This document shows positions 25,768 through 35,725 of a stretch of DNA of 64,000 nt, piece after piece. Where the stretch lies: positions 1 to 64,000 of the forward strand of contig ONCK01000005.1 in assembly GCA_900316315.1 (NCBI GenBank). Direction: 5' to 3'. The DNA comes from an uncultured Prevotellaceae bacterium. GTDB lineage: Bacteria; Bacteroidota; Bacteroidia; Bacteroidales; Bacteroidaceae. Made by a program: the position numbers and the translations under genes. How positions within the stretch are numbered: position 1 is the first letter of the stretch; every line of letters begins with the position of its first letter. The notes under the pieces are model-generated. The model worked only from the letters and a program-made list of their open reading frames with translations. It did not search any database and was not told the origin of the DNA.

Positions 25768-26640
25768 ATGCTGAAAGTAGCCCACAAGATACTGTTTCTG
25801 ATGCTGGTTGGCTTGGGTCTGTCGCTATCAAGTCAAGCTAAGACCAAACTCTGCATATGGTCTTACAACATGCTCTTTGAGCACCACGTGCCCGCAGACA
25901 GCGCCCAGCAGTGGGCCCAGAGGCTCCCCAACGCCTTGGCAAGTATCAAGCGATACAAGCCCGATATCATTGGATCACAGGAGCTTCAGACCTATCAAGT
26001 CGAGCAACTGGTCTCAGAGAGCGGCTATGGCTGGGCGGGACTGGGCATCAGCCACGGCGACCGCAAGCATGTCAAAGACGAGAATGAGGCTATCCTGTAC
26101 AACAAATCCCGTCTTGACCTCCTAAGCAGCGGGATGGTATGGTTTTCCACTACGCCCTCCCAAGCCGGCAGTTACTCTTGGGGTATGAAGTATCCGAGAG
26201 CCTGCACATGGGCCAAGTTCAAAGTCAGGCGTACAGGACAGACACTATACGTCCTCAACTCCCACTTCTATGTCGACGGAGACAAGGAGCACGCAAGACT
26301 TGAAGCCGCCAAGCTGATCATGAGTCAGGTACACGGCGCCCAAGTTGACGCCCCTGTCATACTCACCGGCGACTTCAACGCTACCATTTCCTCCCTTAGC
26401 CTCCAATATATGCTGCGCGACGGAAGCATCAGCGAAGCCCGAAGCCTTGTCAGCAAGCCGGAAGGGCCTGCAGGCTCCTACCACGGCTTTGACCGGACCC
26501 ATACCCCTACCCGTCTGATTGACCATATCTTCGTAACGCGTGACGTCAAGGTCAAGCGCTACCGTGTCATCGACGACCAGCTCCTTAGCGGCAAATGGGA
26601 ATCCGATCATTTACCCGTAGCCGTCGACATACAATTCTGA
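25768..26640 (+). CDS. Secreted endonuclease/exonuclease/phosphatase-family hydrolase
   Basis: A 290-residue protein with a signal peptide (MLKVAHKILFLMLVGLGLSLSSQA) and an EEP fold. Motifs in order: IWSYNMLFEHH, the metal-binding Glu in IGSQELQ, LNSHFYVDGDKEHARLEAA, the catalytic ILTGDFNAT, and the terminal DHIFVTRD...ESDHLPVAVDI with the active-site His. Substrates of this family range from phosphoinositides and sugar phosphates to nucleic acids, so the target is open. The export signal suggests a periplasmic or outer-surface phosphodiesterase. It lies 14 bases after mmdB and may share its transcript. Confidence 0.88.
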   Translation: MLKVAHKILFLMLVGLGLSLSSQAKTKLCIWSYNMLFEHHVPADSAQQWAQRLPNALASIKRYKPDIIGSQELQTYQVEQLVSESGYGWAGLGISHGDRKHVKDENEAILYNKSRLDLLSSGMVWFSTTPSQAGSYSWGMKYPRACTWAKFKVRRTGQTLYVLNSHFYVDGDKEHARLEAAKLIMSQVHGAQVDAPVILTGDFNATISSLSLQYMLRDGSISEARSLVSKPEGPAGSYHGFDRTHTPTRLIDHIFVTRDVKVKRYRVIDDQLLSGKWESDHLPVAVDIQF

Positions 26641-26665
26641 CCTTTCATATGACCAACAATAAAAT

Positions 26666-27544
26666 ATGAGTAAGAAAGTTATTATTATCGTATCATCTAT
26701 CGTAGGCCTCATACTTATCGGAGCCGCCGCCTACCTCTATCTCAGTCTCCAGAAGCAGAAGAAAGAAAAAGCCGACCTCGAGCAACTTGCGGCTATGGAC
26801 AAGCGTGAGATGGAGAATGAATACTCTCAGTTTGCCCTCCAGTACGACGAGCTCAAGCGCTCCATCCGCAACGACAGCCTCATGCAACGGCTGACCGAGG
26901 AAGAGAACAAGACCAAAGACCTCCTCGCAGAGTTGCGCCAGACCAAGAGCAACGATGCTGCTGAGATCTCCCGTCTCAAGCGCGAGCTAGCCACCGTACG
27001 TGCCGTCCTGCGCTCCTACATCATCCAGGTGGATTCACTCAATCGCCTTAACGAAAACCTTACACGCGAAAATCAGCAGGTCAAGGCCCGTTACAATGAA
27101 GCGACCAGCCAGATCTCAAGTCTCACCAGCGAGAAGCAAAATCTCTCTGATCAGGTGGCCATCGCCTCTCAGCTCGATGCGACAGGTGTAAGTCTCGTTC
27201 CGCAAAATAAGCGAGGCAAGACTGCCAAGAAGACAAAGGACATCAAGCAGTTTGTCGTCAATTTTACCATTACTAAGAACATCACTGCCAAGACTGGCAA
27301 CCGACACATCTATGTGCGGGTCACTCAGCCCAACAACTCTGTTGTAGGTCAGAGCGGCACGACCAAGTTTGAAAGCAGCAGCGTCGGCTACTCAGCCGTC
27401 AAAGTCATCGAGTATACCGGTCAAGAAACTCGTCAGACCGTATATATCCCCGTGAGTGAGTTTCTCAGTGCCGGCACTTACCATGTCTACATCATCACCG
27501 ATGGCAATCTCATCGGTTCTGGCAGCCTCACGCTCAACAAGTAG
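26666..27544 (+). CDS. Membrane-anchored coiled-coil protein, conserved hypothetical
   Basis: A 292-residue protein with one N-terminal membrane segment (VIIIVSSIVGLILIGAAAYLYLSL, about 4-27), a long coiled coil (about 30-175) rich in Glu, Lys and Leu, and a C-terminal beta-rich domain (about 188-290: IKQFVVNFTITKNITAKTGNRHIYVRVTQPN...). The architecture implies a periplasmic stalk and head. I do not recognise a named family. It follows the hydrolase by 25 bases and precedes the phosphatase by 3, so the three are probably one operon. It may be an envelope structural or scaffolding protein; that is inference. Confidence 0.8.
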   Translation: MSKKVIIIVSSIVGLILIGAAAYLYLSLQKQKKEKADLEQLAAMDKREMENEYSQFALQYDELKRSIRNDSLMQRLTEEENKTKDLLAELRQTKSNDAAEISRLKRELATVRAVLRSYIIQVDSLNRLNENLTRENQQVKARYNEATSQISSLTSEKQNLSDQVAIASQLDATGVSLVPQNKRGKTAKKTKDIKQFVVNFTITKNITAKTGNRHIYVRVTQPNNSVVGQSGTTKFESSSVGYSAVKVIEYTGQETRQTVYIPVSEFLSAGTYHVYIITDGNLIGSGSLTLNK

Positions 27545-27547
27545 GCT

Positions 27548-28315
27548 ATGACCAACTTGCATGGCCTTAAGTTTCTGTCGAGCCGATACCTTCTTGTAGT
27601 ATTATCCGCACTTGCTCTCCTTCTCGAATCACAATCCGCAAGGGGGCAGGAGCGTATAGATACGACCTACTATTTCACGGCTAGCCAATTGCCTGACGGC
27701 ACAGCCTTTCTGCCTGCACCTCCCGATAGCGGTTCTCCGCAGTATAGCTACGACCTTGCCCAGCATCTCTGGGGCAAGTCCCAGCGTCAGGGAGCACGAG
27801 CCCAACAAGCTATCGACGAGGCCACTGTCGACATACGCGAAATGGCGCGTCAATTTTCTCCCGCTTTTGGCCTCGCCATCACGCCGCAACATACGCCAGA
27901 GATCTATCGCCTTGTGCTCAACAGCGTACTCACCTTACGTCTTGCCGCCACCAAGGTCAAGGAGCACTATATGCGCCTACGCCCCTATGTACAACTTCAT
28001 GAGAACACGCTTATCCCTGAGGACGAGCAGTCGGAGCGAACACAGGGCTCCTATCCCTCTGGCCACACTATACGCGGATGGGGTATGGCTCTCGTACTCT
28101 CAGAAGTCAATTCTGCGGCACAAGACTCGCTACTCAGTCTCGGCTATGAGTGGGGCCAGAGCCGCATCATCGCCGGCTATCACTGGCAAAGCGATGTCGA
28201 CGCCGGGCGATTGCTGGCCAGCGCATGCTTTGCCCGCCTCCATACCAGCAAAGCCTACCTCAAGCAGCTGCGCAAAGCCCAACGAGAGTTTAAGCGCCTG
28301 TATCAGAGGCCATAG
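27548..28315 (+). CDS. Class A non-specific acid phosphatase (PAP2 superfamily)
   Basis: A 255-residue periplasmic phosphatase of the PhoN type. The three signature blocks are complete: KEHYMRLRP (KX6RP), GSYPSGHTIRGWG (PSGH) and GQSRIIAGYHWQSDVDAGR (SRX5HXXXD), whose His forms the phospho-enzyme and whose Asp completes the site. The N-terminus holds a hydrophobic stretch (FLSSRYLLVVLSALALLLESQSA) as signal peptide. It starts 3 bases after the coiled-coil gene, and a strong terminator follows 60 bases after it, closing the operon. Confidence 0.92.
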   Translation: MTNLHGLKFLSSRYLLVVLSALALLLESQSARGQERIDTTYYFTASQLPDGTAFLPAPPDSGSPQYSYDLAQHLWGKSQRQGARAQQAIDEATVDIREMARQFSPAFGLAITPQHTPEIYRLVLNSVLTLRLAATKVKEHYMRLRPYVQLHENTLIPEDEQSERTQGSYPSGHTIRGWGMALVLSEVNSAAQDSLLSLGYEWGQSRIIAGYHWQSDVDAGRLLASACFARLHTSKAYLKQLRKAQREFKRLYQRP

Positions 28316-28374
28316 CCTCTATTACTCCTACGGCATAGCTTCGCGACCTTGCACTTAGCCTAACTGCCGATACA

Positions 28375-28414
28375 AATAGGCCGGGCCTCGTCCGATGACA
28401 ATGCCCGGCCTATT
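28375..28414 (+). terminator. Strong intrinsic terminator
   Basis: A perfect 12-bp stem AATAGGCCGGGC / GCCCGGCCTATT with a 16-base loop. The T run is weak on both sides, so it may act bidirectionally. The rest of 28415-28531 holds nothing recognised. Confidence 0.8.
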
Positions 28415-28531
28415 ATAATACCATTATGAATAAGGTGTACTGCAAGCTGACCAATCTCTACCGCTTCCTTTTCCGATACAGAAAATTGCGGTCTGTCTGT
28501 ATCAGCGAGAGACTACAGAGAGTAGCAAGCG

Positions 28532-29266
28532 CTATCGGTTGAAAACGTCAAAGAGGTAAGTGGCGCGGACCGAGATAGTCATGTGGGCAGATCTGGAGAA
28601 AACGTCTGCCTTACCATTGTCATACATATCATTAAGCCCATAGTAGTAGCGGCCATCAAGCATGATATGCTGTCCATGCTTGGTATTGACCTCGAGTCCC
28701 AATCCTCCAGTCAGTCCGTAGTCAAGTTTTCGGTCGGGCTTCATAGAGTATTGCTGGTAGACATTGTTGGGACGGTCGGGGACGCCATTTTCATTGAACG
28801 TCCAGGTAGAACTTTGCTTGGAAGTGCCAGATATATAGTATCCGAGCTGGGGGCCAAGCAAGATGAAGAACATCACACCGCCCTGCTCCTTACCCCATGC
28901 CAACCGGCAGAGTAGTGGCAACTGCAGGTAGCCCAAGTCGCGCTTGTAAGTGTCCTTGAGCTTCTCGCCGTGGGCATTTAAGATATTTTCTTTCCACCCG
29001 AGCTGTGTATAGTTGAGCTCTGCCTGCAACGCGCATACCGTGGAAAAATATTTTTCACACGTATACCTTAGACTCACACCTATAGTCGGGCCAATATGTT
29101 GGTACTGTTTAATCGTAGGGTCAAAGTCTATCGTACTCAGGGCCACACCTCCATTGACTCCGATACTTAGCTGTGAGCGCCGTTCACCTATCTGCGCAGA
29201 CGCACTGAGGACAAACACGCATGCAAGAATGAGGCAGACCGATCTGAGACGCATGATAGTATACAT
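28532..29266 (-). CDS. Outer membrane beta-barrel protein (PorT/OMP_b-brl_2-like)
   Basis: A 244-residue secreted protein: signal peptide MRLRSVCLILACVFVLSASA starting at Met 5 (the first Met 29266 is also possible), then a compact barrel with IGVNGGVALSTIDFDP, IGPTIGVSLRYTCEKYFST, LQAELNYTQLGWKE, LQLPLLCRLAWGK and LDYGLTGGLGLEVNTKHG. The alternation and Gly-Gly-Leu turns fit the PorT-like family of small outer-membrane barrels. The name does not prove a role in type IX secretion, since many copies exist per genome. It follows the receptor-like gene by 3 bases and is probably co-transcribed. Confidence 0.82.
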   Translation of the reverse strand: MYTIMRLRSVCLILACVFVLSASAQIGERRSQLSIGVNGGVALSTIDFDPTIKQYQHIGPTIGVSLRYTCEKYFSTVCALQAELNYTQLGWKENILNAHGEKLKDTYKRDLGYLQLPLLCRLAWGKEQGGVMFFILLGPQLGYYISGTSKQSSTWTFNENGVPDRPNNVYQQYSMKPDRKLDYGLTGGLGLEVNTKHGQHIMLDGRYYYGLNDMYDNGKADVFSRSAHMTISVRATYLFDVFNR

Positions 29267-29269
29267 AGA

Positions 29270-30373
29270 TTACTTCCTCTCAATAAGTTCTACGCCACCG
29301 GTCGGCTTATAGTGGATAAACAGCATCTTATGGTTGACGAGTCCTCCTCCATGGTCTTGACGCTGAAACTGGAGAGTGCTTTGCAGGGGTGCCGCATAGA
29401 CGGACTGTCCGGCATATGCCCGTCCATAATGCATCAGCCCCTTGAGCATCGTGTATCCAAGGTCGAATCCATAGGGAGCCATCGCCGGGTAACCCATCGC
29501 AAAGTCCTTGCGAAAATAGCGACGATAGATCTGGGCAAATCGCTGCGCACGAGCTGATCCGCTCTGATAGAAGTAGGAGCAATAAATATAGGTGTTGGCT
29601 TTGGCAAACTGACTACGCGAGCCACTCTGTGAGTCCTGCCACTCAGGGTATCCCAGTACACGCAAATCGCATTGGGAATCGACCTGCCGGAGAGCCGACA
29701 CCTCCCTGAGCAGGCTCGCAGCCGACGCATTGTCTGCCGAAGAAGGGACAACGATATTGATCCGCTTTTGCGATAGCCGGGACTTAAGCTGTGAGGATGT
29801 GAAGCCGGCCTGCAGATAGCGTATCTTGGTGTCCTTCATCTGCTTGAGCGCGTTGATAAGAGGGTGTACGGGACGTCCTGTGTCAACGATAATAAGATTG
29901 GTCTTCTGAAAGACTTTTACATAAAGCGCAGTAATGTCCGCGACAACCAGCTTGTCCGACGGATAAGCGAGGAAAAGATGAGGATTGGTCGCAAGTGTAC
30001 TCGTCACGGGGCAGAAAGCATCGACCAACTTGATACCGTGAGGCGACGTAAAGTCGCTTATTGACTTGAGTGTCGAGGCCTCGTCGGGACCAAAGATGAT
30101 GTCGAGATGCGGGATAATCGTATCGCGCAAAATCTGACTGATGGGCTTGTCTGCCGTATTGTACGTGTAGACTCTAAACGACTGCCCTGTTTGCCTGAGA
30201 CTGTCAACGGAAATCATCAGTCCGCGATAAAAGTCGACAGCCCGTTCACTCACACTACTACCCTGCTTAAAAGGGAGCATGACGCCGATACGTATCGTGG
30301 AATCAGCTGAAACGGGCTGCCCCAGGCCGATGACTATGGCCAACAATGCCATTAGTAGATGTCTGCGAGTCAT
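29270..30373 (-). CDS. Periplasmic type-1 ligand-binding-like protein
   Basis: The chosen start is Met 30373 (MTRRHLLMALLAIVIGLGQPVSA, a clear signal peptide) and not the upstream Met at 30409. The mature protein, about 345 residues, reads as a two-lobed periplasmic binding fold: TIRIGVMLPFKQGSSVSERAVDFYRGLMISVD, then IIFGPDEASTLKSISDFTSPHGIKLVDAF, and FAMGYPAMAPYGFDLGYTMLKGL near the end. In Bacteroidetes such proteins often have an N-terminal LysM, which is missing here. No ABC permease is nearby, so transport is doubtful; it may sense or organise envelope components. Confidence 0.78.
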   Translation of the reverse strand: MTRRHLLMALLAIVIGLGQPVSADSTIRIGVMLPFKQGSSVSERAVDFYRGLMISVDSLRQTGQSFRVYTYNTADKPISQILRDTIIPHLDIIFGPDEASTLKSISDFTSPHGIKLVDAFCPVTSTLATNPHLFLAYPSDKLVVADITALYVKVFQKTNLIIVDTGRPVHPLINALKQMKDTKIRYLQAGFTSSQLKSRLSQKRINIVVPSSADNASAASLLREVSALRQVDSQCDLRVLGYPEWQDSQSGSRSQFAKANTYIYCSYFYQSGSARAQRFAQIYRRYFRKDFAMGYPAMAPYGFDLGYTMLKGLMHYGRAYAGQSVYAAPLQSTLQFQRQDHGGGLVNHKMLFIHYKPTGGVELIERK

Positions 30374-30700
30374 TTGGTACAAATTCGAGTATCGCCGACA
30401 AAGGTACAAAAAAGAAATCTTATCCAGCCTCTCCTGCTTCCTAATTGTGTACAGCTGCCATTGACAGTCTGTCGGTCAAAGCTGCAGACGACAGAGTCAA
30501 ATATGCTCTCATTTAGCGTCTGATAGACGGATAGCAAGACTTAATGCCATTGAGATGACGTCTGATGTAAATTTAATCAGGTCCGATATTGTTTTTTTCA
30601 AGTCAGACCTGATCACGCCACTATGCTACATGCTACTGTGCAGAGTGCTCCAGCATGCAACGCGGACAAGGCTGCTTAACGCTCTTTTTGTCTGAGTGTC
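30374..30700. other. Intergenic region between divergent genes
   Basis: No gene seen. It contains the small hairpin at 30576-30613 that shares CAGGTCCGATATT with dispersed element copy A. Confidence 0.5.
30576..30613. repeat. Hairpin related to the dispersed element
   Basis: ATCAGGTCCGA (30576-30586) pairs with TCAGACCTGAT (30603-30613) with one mismatch. CAGGTCCGATATT also occurs at 20245-20257 in copy A. Confidence 0.5.
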
Positions 30701-30731
30701 TTTGAAATTAGGCGAAAAAGAATTACTTTTG
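30701..30731 (+). promoter_or_regulatory. Promoter of the CHU_C-domain gene
   Basis: TTTG (30701-30704), 19 bases, TACTTTTG (30724-30731), 22 bases before the start codon. Confidence 0.75.
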
Positions 30732-30753
30732 CACACAAACTATCTACAGAGAC

Positions 30754-31464
30754 ATGACCCGCATCAAGTATACCTTATTAGTTCTGCTATCGCTGATGCT
30801 GACGTCCGCAATGGCCGATGATGAGTATCCCTCCGCCTCCCCAAAGATGGAGATTGAGGAAGAGGCAGGACTTACAGAGGAGACTGACTACTCGGGATCG
30901 GCACCTATCGTAGCCCACTTCACCTCCAATGTCTCGGCACTCGGAGACTACACACCCCTATATGAGTGGCACATCTACGAGGCAGGTAAAGAAGATTCTC
31001 CTTATCTCATACGCTACGATGCCAATATGGACTATACCTTCACCCGGTCGGGTACTTCATATATCTCGTTGGCTATCACTTTTGTCCACGGCACGGATAC
31101 GATAGAGTACGAGATGGAAGAGCCTTTTTCCGTCCAGGCTAGCGAGTCGGTACTTCATATTCCCAACGCCTTCTCTCCCAACGGAGACGGACAAAACGAC
31201 GTCTTTAAAGCCAAGAGTGACTACAAGAGCATCATCAAGTTCCACGGATATATCTTCAATCGCTACGGCAAGAAGCTCTACGAGTGGACGGATATCACGC
31301 AGGGCTGGGATGGCAAGCACAGCGGCCATGACGTGGCTGACGGAGTCTACTTCTGCAAGATAGAGGCCGAGGGTGCCGACGGCAAACAATATCATATACA
31401 CAAGGCCATCAATCTCCTGCGCGGCTACGACAAGTCTACTACCACCAGTGGCGCAGGTCAATAA
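30754..31464 (+). CDS. Secreted protein with T9SS type-B (CHU_C) sorting domain
   Basis: A 236-residue protein with signal peptide (MTRIKYTLLVLLSLMLTSAMA), a PKD-like beta domain (about 45-130), and a C-terminal domain that starts IPNAFSPNGDGQNDVF and includes FNRYGKKLYEW, GWDGKHSGHDVADGVYFCKIEAEG. This is the gliding-motility-associated or type-B sorting domain that type IX secretion recognises. The domain makes up over a third of the protein, and the remaining tail after KAINLLRG is short. porQ, a T9SS gene, is in the same window. Cargo function beyond that is unknown. Confidence 0.88.
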   Translation: MTRIKYTLLVLLSLMLTSAMADDEYPSASPKMEIEEEAGLTEETDYSGSAPIVAHFTSNVSALGDYTPLYEWHIYEAGKEDSPYLIRYDANMDYTFTRSGTSYISLAITFVHGTDTIEYEMEEPFSVQASESVLHIPNAFSPNGDGQNDVFKAKSDYKSIIKFHGYIFNRYGKKLYEWTDITQGWDGKHSGHDVADGVYFCKIEAEGADGKQYHIHKAINLLRGYDKSTTTSGAGQ

Positions 31465-31537
31465 CTTGCGATTCCGTCTCCTCTTCATGATTCCTACTCA
31501 TGGGAAGACGCCGGCCTTTACCTCTTAAGTCTACACC

Positions 31538-34363
31538 ATGCCTGACAATAATCAAATCATCGTCTTGGGCGCCCGTGTCCACAATCTCAAGAACATAGAC
31601 GTCGTCATTCCCCGCAATAGTCTCACAGTCATCACCGGCTTGAGCGGCAGCGGCAAGAGTTCATTGGCTTTTGATACTATCTATGCCGAAGGCCAGCGTC
31701 GGTACATCGAGACTTTTTCCGCCTATGCGCGCAACTTTCTTGATAATATTGAGCGTCCTGACGTCGACAAGATTACAGGACTCAGTCCCGTCATAAGTAT
31801 TGATCAGAAGACGACAAACCGTAACCCCCGATCCACGGTGGGCACAGTAACAGAAATCTACGACTTTCTCCGCCTCCTCTACGCCCGCATCGGAGAAGCG
31901 AGATCATACGTCACAGGGGAGCCGATGGTCAAATATACCGAGGAAAAGATTATAGAGCTTATCCTCTCGCGCTATCAGGGACACAAGATTTACCTGCTCG
32001 CTCCCGTCGTGCGCAATCGCAAAGGCCATTACCGCGAGCTCTTTGAGGCTATTCGCAAGAAAGGATTCATCCAGGCTCGTATCGACGGCGAGATACAAGA
32101 GATAGAGCGCGGCATGAAGGTCGACCGATACGCTACTCACAATATTGAGGTCGTCATTGATAAACTCAAGGTCTCATCTGAAGATGTCCATCGGCTGACC
32201 CAGAGCTTAGCCACAGCCTTCCGGCAAGGAGACGGTCTGCTCATGATCCTCGATCAGGGCGACCAGACCGTACGCTATTACAGCAAGCATCTCATGGATC
32301 CCGTCTCGGGCATCTCCTACCGCGATCCGTCACCCAATGACTTCTCCTTCAACTCCGCCCTCGGCGCCTGCCCGCGATGCAAAGGTCTCGGCAGCGTCAG
32401 CGTCATCGACATGGACAAGATCATACCTGACCGCAGCCTCTCCATCCGCAAGGGCGGCATCGTACCGTTGGGTAAATACAAAAATTCACTTGTCTTCTGG
32501 CAGATCAGTGCGCTGCTAGAGCAGTACCAGTGCGATCTCGACACTCCTATCCAGGATCTGCCCGAGGAAGCCCTAAACGAAATATTTGACGGCACAGAGC
32601 GCGAAATACGCATCCGCGCCGGTCTCCTCCATGCGAGCAATGACTACTTTATGCCATTTGACGGACTGGTCAAGTATATCCGGCAAATGAGCGACAGCGA
32701 GATGTCTGCTGCTGCCCAGAAGTGGGCAGACCAGTTCAGCAAGACTACTCTCTGCCCTGTATGCCACGGCGCACGTCTCAACCGTGAGGCCCTGCACTAC
32801 TATATCGACGGTAAGACCATTCACGATCTCTCCTCCATGGATCTGAGTACGCTCTCAGAGTGGATCAAGGGACTTCCCGAGCGTCTGCCTGCCATCCACA
32901 GACAGATAGGCAGCGAGATTATCAAAGAAATTGTCACCCGGCTTCAATTTCTCTTGGATGTAGGACTTGACTACCTCTCTCTCAGTCGCGGGAGTGCCAC
33001 GCTCTCCGGCGGCGAGAGCCAGCGTATACGACTCGCCACTCAGATAGGCTCCCAACTAGTCGGCGTTTTGTACATCCTCGACGAGCCCAGCATCGGACTC
33101 CATCAGCGCGACAATATCAAGCTTATCCACTCGCTCAAACACCTGCGCGACCTCGGCAACACAGTCATCGTCGTGGAGCACGACCGTGACATGATGCTCA
33201 ACGCAGACTACATCGTCGATATCGGTCCCCGCGCCGGACGCAAGGGAGGACAGGTTGTCTTCCAAGGTCCTGTCGACAAGATGCTCCACTGTCACACGCT
33301 CACGGCCGACTTTCTTACCGGTGTACAATCCATTCCCCTCCCCGAGCACCGTCGTGAGGGCAACGGCCACCAGCTTGTCCTGCGTGGAGCCTCAGGCAAC
33401 AATCTCAAGCATATAGACGTCACCTTTCCTCTGGGCAAACTCATCTGCATCACAGGCGTTTCCGGAAGCGGCAAGTCTACCCTCATCTCCGATACGCTGC
33501 TGCCTATCCTAGCTCACCACTACCACCGCGCGCTTCAGGAGCCCCTGGCCTACGATGCTATTGAAGGTCTCGAGTACCTAGACAAAGTCGTCAGCGTCGA
33601 TCAAAGTCCTCTCGGGCGTACGCCTCGATCCAATCCCGCCACTTATACCGGCGTTTTCTCCGATATACGCAATCTTTTCGTTTCTCTACCCGAGGCTGCC
33701 ATGCGCGCCTACAAGCCCGGACGCTTCTCTTTCAACATACCGGGTGGCCGTTGTGAGGACTGCAAGGGCAACGGATACCAAGCCATTGAGATGAACTTCA
33801 TGCCAACTGTCTACGTGCCGTGCCCCACATGCCACGGCAAGCGTTACAATCGGGAGACCCTCGAGGTACGCTACAAGGGCAAGAGCATCGCCGATATCTT
33901 GGATATGACCATCAATCAAGCTGTCGACTTCTTCGCCAACGTCCCTAACATCCTCCACAAAATAAAGGTGCTCCAGGAAGTCGGACTCGGGTACATCAAG
34001 CTCGGCCAGCCCTCTACCACTCTATCAGGCGGCGAGAGTCAACGTGTCAAGCTTGCCACCGAACTTTCGCGGCGCGACACTGGACATACCCTCTACATAC
34101 TTGATGAGCCCACCACTGGACTTCACTTTGAGGACATCCGTGTTCTTATGCTCGTACTTCAGCGCCTCGTCGACCGCGGCAACACCGTCATCGTCATCGA
34201 GCACAATATGGATGTCATCAAGCTCGCAGACCATATCATCGACCTCGGACCTGACGGAGGTCAAAGCGGCGGCACAATCGTCGCTACCGGCACCCCTGAA
34301 AAAGTTGCACGTCAGGGCAAGGGCTACACCGCCTCATTTTTACGTAAAGAGTTAGGATTATGA
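31538..34363 (+). CDS. uvrA: Excinuclease ABC subunit A
   Basis: A 941-residue ATPase that finds bulky DNA lesions and loads UvrB. Two ABC modules: first Walker [13 protein letters not shown] (about 35) and signature [16 protein letters not shown]; second Walker [13 protein letters not shown] (about 640) and [18 protein letters not shown], each followed by a DEPSIGLH or DEPTTGLH Walker B. The second zinc module (CEDCKGNG...CPTCHGKRY) is intact. In the first, CPRCKGLG is present but the partner segment reads [11 protein letters not shown], with no Cys, so that zinc site lacks its first Cys pair. Length matches UvrA. ybaK overlaps its stop by 4 bases. Confidence 0.96.
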   Translation: MPDNNQIIVLGARVHNLKNIDVVIPRNSLTVITGLSGSGKSSLAFDTIYAEGQRRYIETFSAYARNFLDNIERPDVDKITGLSPVISIDQKTTNRNPRSTVGTVTEIYDFLRLLYARIGEARSYVTGEPMVKYTEEKIIELILSRYQGHKIYLLAPVVRNRKGHYRELFEAIRKKGFIQARIDGEIQEIERGMKVDRYATHNIEVVIDKLKVSSEDVHRLTQSLATAFRQGDGLLMILDQGDQTVRYYSKHLMDPVSGISYRDPSPNDFSFNSALGACPRCKGLGSVSVIDMDKIIPDRSLSIRKGGIVPLGKYKNSLVFWQISALLEQYQCDLDTPIQDLPEEALNEIFDGTEREIRIRAGLLHASNDYFMPFDGLVKYIRQMSDSEMSAAAQKWADQFSKTTLCPVCHGARLNREALHYYIDGKTIHDLSSMDLSTLSEWIKGLPERLPAIHRQIGSEIIKEIVTRLQFLLDVGLDYLSLSRGSATLSGGESQRIRLATQIGSQLVGVLYILDEPSIGLHQRDNIKLIHSLKHLRDLGNTVIVVEHDRDMMLNADYIVDIGPRAGRKGGQVVFQGPVDKMLHCHTLTADFLTGVQSIPLPEHRREGNGHQLVLRGASGNNLKHIDVTFPLGKLICITGVSGSGKSTLISDTLLPILAHHYHRALQEPLAYDAIEGLEYLDKVVSVDQSPLGRTPRSNPATYTGVFSDIRNLFVSLPEAAMRAYKPGRFSFNIPGGRCEDCKGNGYQAIEMNFMPTVYVPCPTCHGKRYNRETLEVRYKGKSIADILDMTINQAVDFFANVPNILHKIKVLQEVGLGYIKLGQPSTTLSGGESQRVKLATELSRRDTGHTLYILDEPTTGLHFEDIRVLMLVLQRLVDRGNTVIVIEHNMDVIKLADHIIDLGPDGGQSGGTIVATGTPEKVARQGKGYTASFLRKELGL

Positions 34364-34848
34364 AAAAAGAGCATAAGACCAATGCCGCCCGCCTGCTCGA
34401 CCAGGCCCACATAAGCTACGAGCTCATCCCCTATGAAGTCGACGAGTCCGACCTCAGCGCTCCTCATGTCGCAGCCTCACTGGGAGAGGACATCGCATAT
34501 GTCTACAAGACCATCGTCATGCAGGGCGACCGCGTCAGGCATTTCGTCTGCGTCGTGCCAGCAGGCGGAGAGATCAATCTGAAACTCGCAGCACGTGCCA
34601 GTGGTTGCAAGAAGTGTGAGACACTTCACCTACGCGAGCTCCAGCCCTTGACTGGGTACATCCGCGGAGGCTGCTCGCCAATCGGCATGAAGAAGGCACT
34701 TCCCACATATATCGACGTCTCAGCACAAGACAAGCCTTATATCTTTGTCAGCGCCGGCCAACGCGGCCTCCAACTTAAAATCTCCCCTCTAGACCTCGCC
34801 CAGCAAAGCCGAGCCACCTTTGCCTCTCTCTGCGATACCGAAGAGTAA
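34360..34848 (+). CDS. ybaK: YbaK/EbsC-family aminoacyl-tRNA deacylase
   Basis: A 162-residue cytoplasmic enzyme that hydrolyses mischarged Cys-tRNA(Pro). It starts [34 protein letters not shown] and has VAASLGEDIAYVYKTIVMQGD with the conserved Lys, CVVPAGGEINLKLAARASGCKKCE, and GYIRGGCSPIGMKKALPTYID, the loop conserved in the family. Length is typical. Translation is likely coupled to uvrA through the ATGA overlap, though the functions are unrelated. Confidence 0.92.
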   Translation: MKKEHKTNAARLLDQAHISYELIPYEVDESDLSAPHVAASLGEDIAYVYKTIVMQGDRVRHFVCVVPAGGEINLKLAARASGCKKCETLHLRELQPLTGYIRGGCSPIGMKKALPTYIDVSAQDKPYIFVSAGQRGLQLKISPLDLAQQSRATFASLCDTEE

Positions 34849-35164
34849 ACTGATTTCCTTTTCTGATTGACATAAGATAGCTTGTGACCTTATCTCGTCG
34901 ACCCATTTTAATCTATTGGAGACAAACGTCATAGACACAGGGCCGATTTTCTTTGATTTTATACACGTCGCTTTACCCTACGGCAAAATGTAAAAGGCAC
35001 TTCGCCGCGTTGTACAAACGCATGGTTGCGATTAGACTCCGGAGCTCAAGTCTCTCTACGACTGACGCGCCGTGTCCTACAGCATTTCTCTTATGTAAAA
35101 ATTGCTTGGCCAGAGGAATACATCAATCTTCCGTCCCTACTCCATCGTGCAAGAGAAGGTATGA
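34849..35164. other. Intergenic region between convergent genes
   Basis: About 315 bases between ybaK and folA. Small plus-strand frames start at 34953 and 35026 but have no recognised content and run into folA antisense. No clear terminator hairpin was seen. Confidence 0.45.
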
Positions 35165-35659
35165 CTACGACTTGCGCTCTAGGCGAACGAAGTCAAAAGG
35201 CTGATCATTCTGCTCGTCTGCCTCATGGTGCTCGCGGCTGACCTCATGCCATTGCCTAGGATCTATTTCTGGAAAATACGTGTCCGCTTCGGCAGGTGTG
35301 TGTGCTACCTCTGTGAGTTCGAGTGTCTCTGCCAGAGGAAGGGATTCCTTGTACACGCTACTTCCGCCGATGACAAAGACCTGCTCGTCTGCTGCGCAAT
35401 GGCAAAGCGCCTGTTCAAGACTGGCAAAGGTCTCCGTACCCTGGAAGGCGATAGGTTGTCGGGTTAGTACGATGTTGCGTCGATAGGGCAGCGCTCCTTT
35501 GGGCAAGGACTCAAAGGTCTTGCGGCCCATCAGCACGGTGTGACCCGTAGTAAGCGCTTTGAAATGGCGGAGATCTGAGCGCAGATGATACAGTAAGCCA
35601 CCGCGCAGTCCGATGGCGCGATTCTGGGCTATACAGACGATGATGGTAATATGGGGCAT
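35165..35659 (-). CDS. folA: Dihydrofolate reductase
   Basis: A 164-residue enzyme reducing dihydrofolate to tetrahydrofolate with NADPH. It shows ITIIVCIAQNRAIGLRGGLLYHLRSDLRHFKALT with the catalytic acidic residue in SDLRHFK, the cofactor segment TVLMGRKTFESLP, and VFVIGGSSVYKESLPLAETLELTEV with the double-Gly NADPH contact. Normal length. It lies 66 bases after thyA on the same strand, the common pairing that regenerates the folate oxidised by thymidylate synthase. Confidence 0.95.
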   Translation of the reverse strand: MPHITIIVCIAQNRAIGLRGGLLYHLRSDLRHFKALTTGHTVLMGRKTFESLPKGALPYRRNIVLTRQPIAFQGTETFASLEQALCHCAADEQVFVIGGSSVYKESLPLAETLELTEVAHTPAEADTYFPEIDPRQWHEVSREHHEADEQNDQPFDFVRLERKS

Positions 35660-35725
35660 TCGGATATTTATTATTTACATTTCTATCAGTACAGGCCGGT
35701 TGAGAGACGACTGCGGTCCGTGCTC

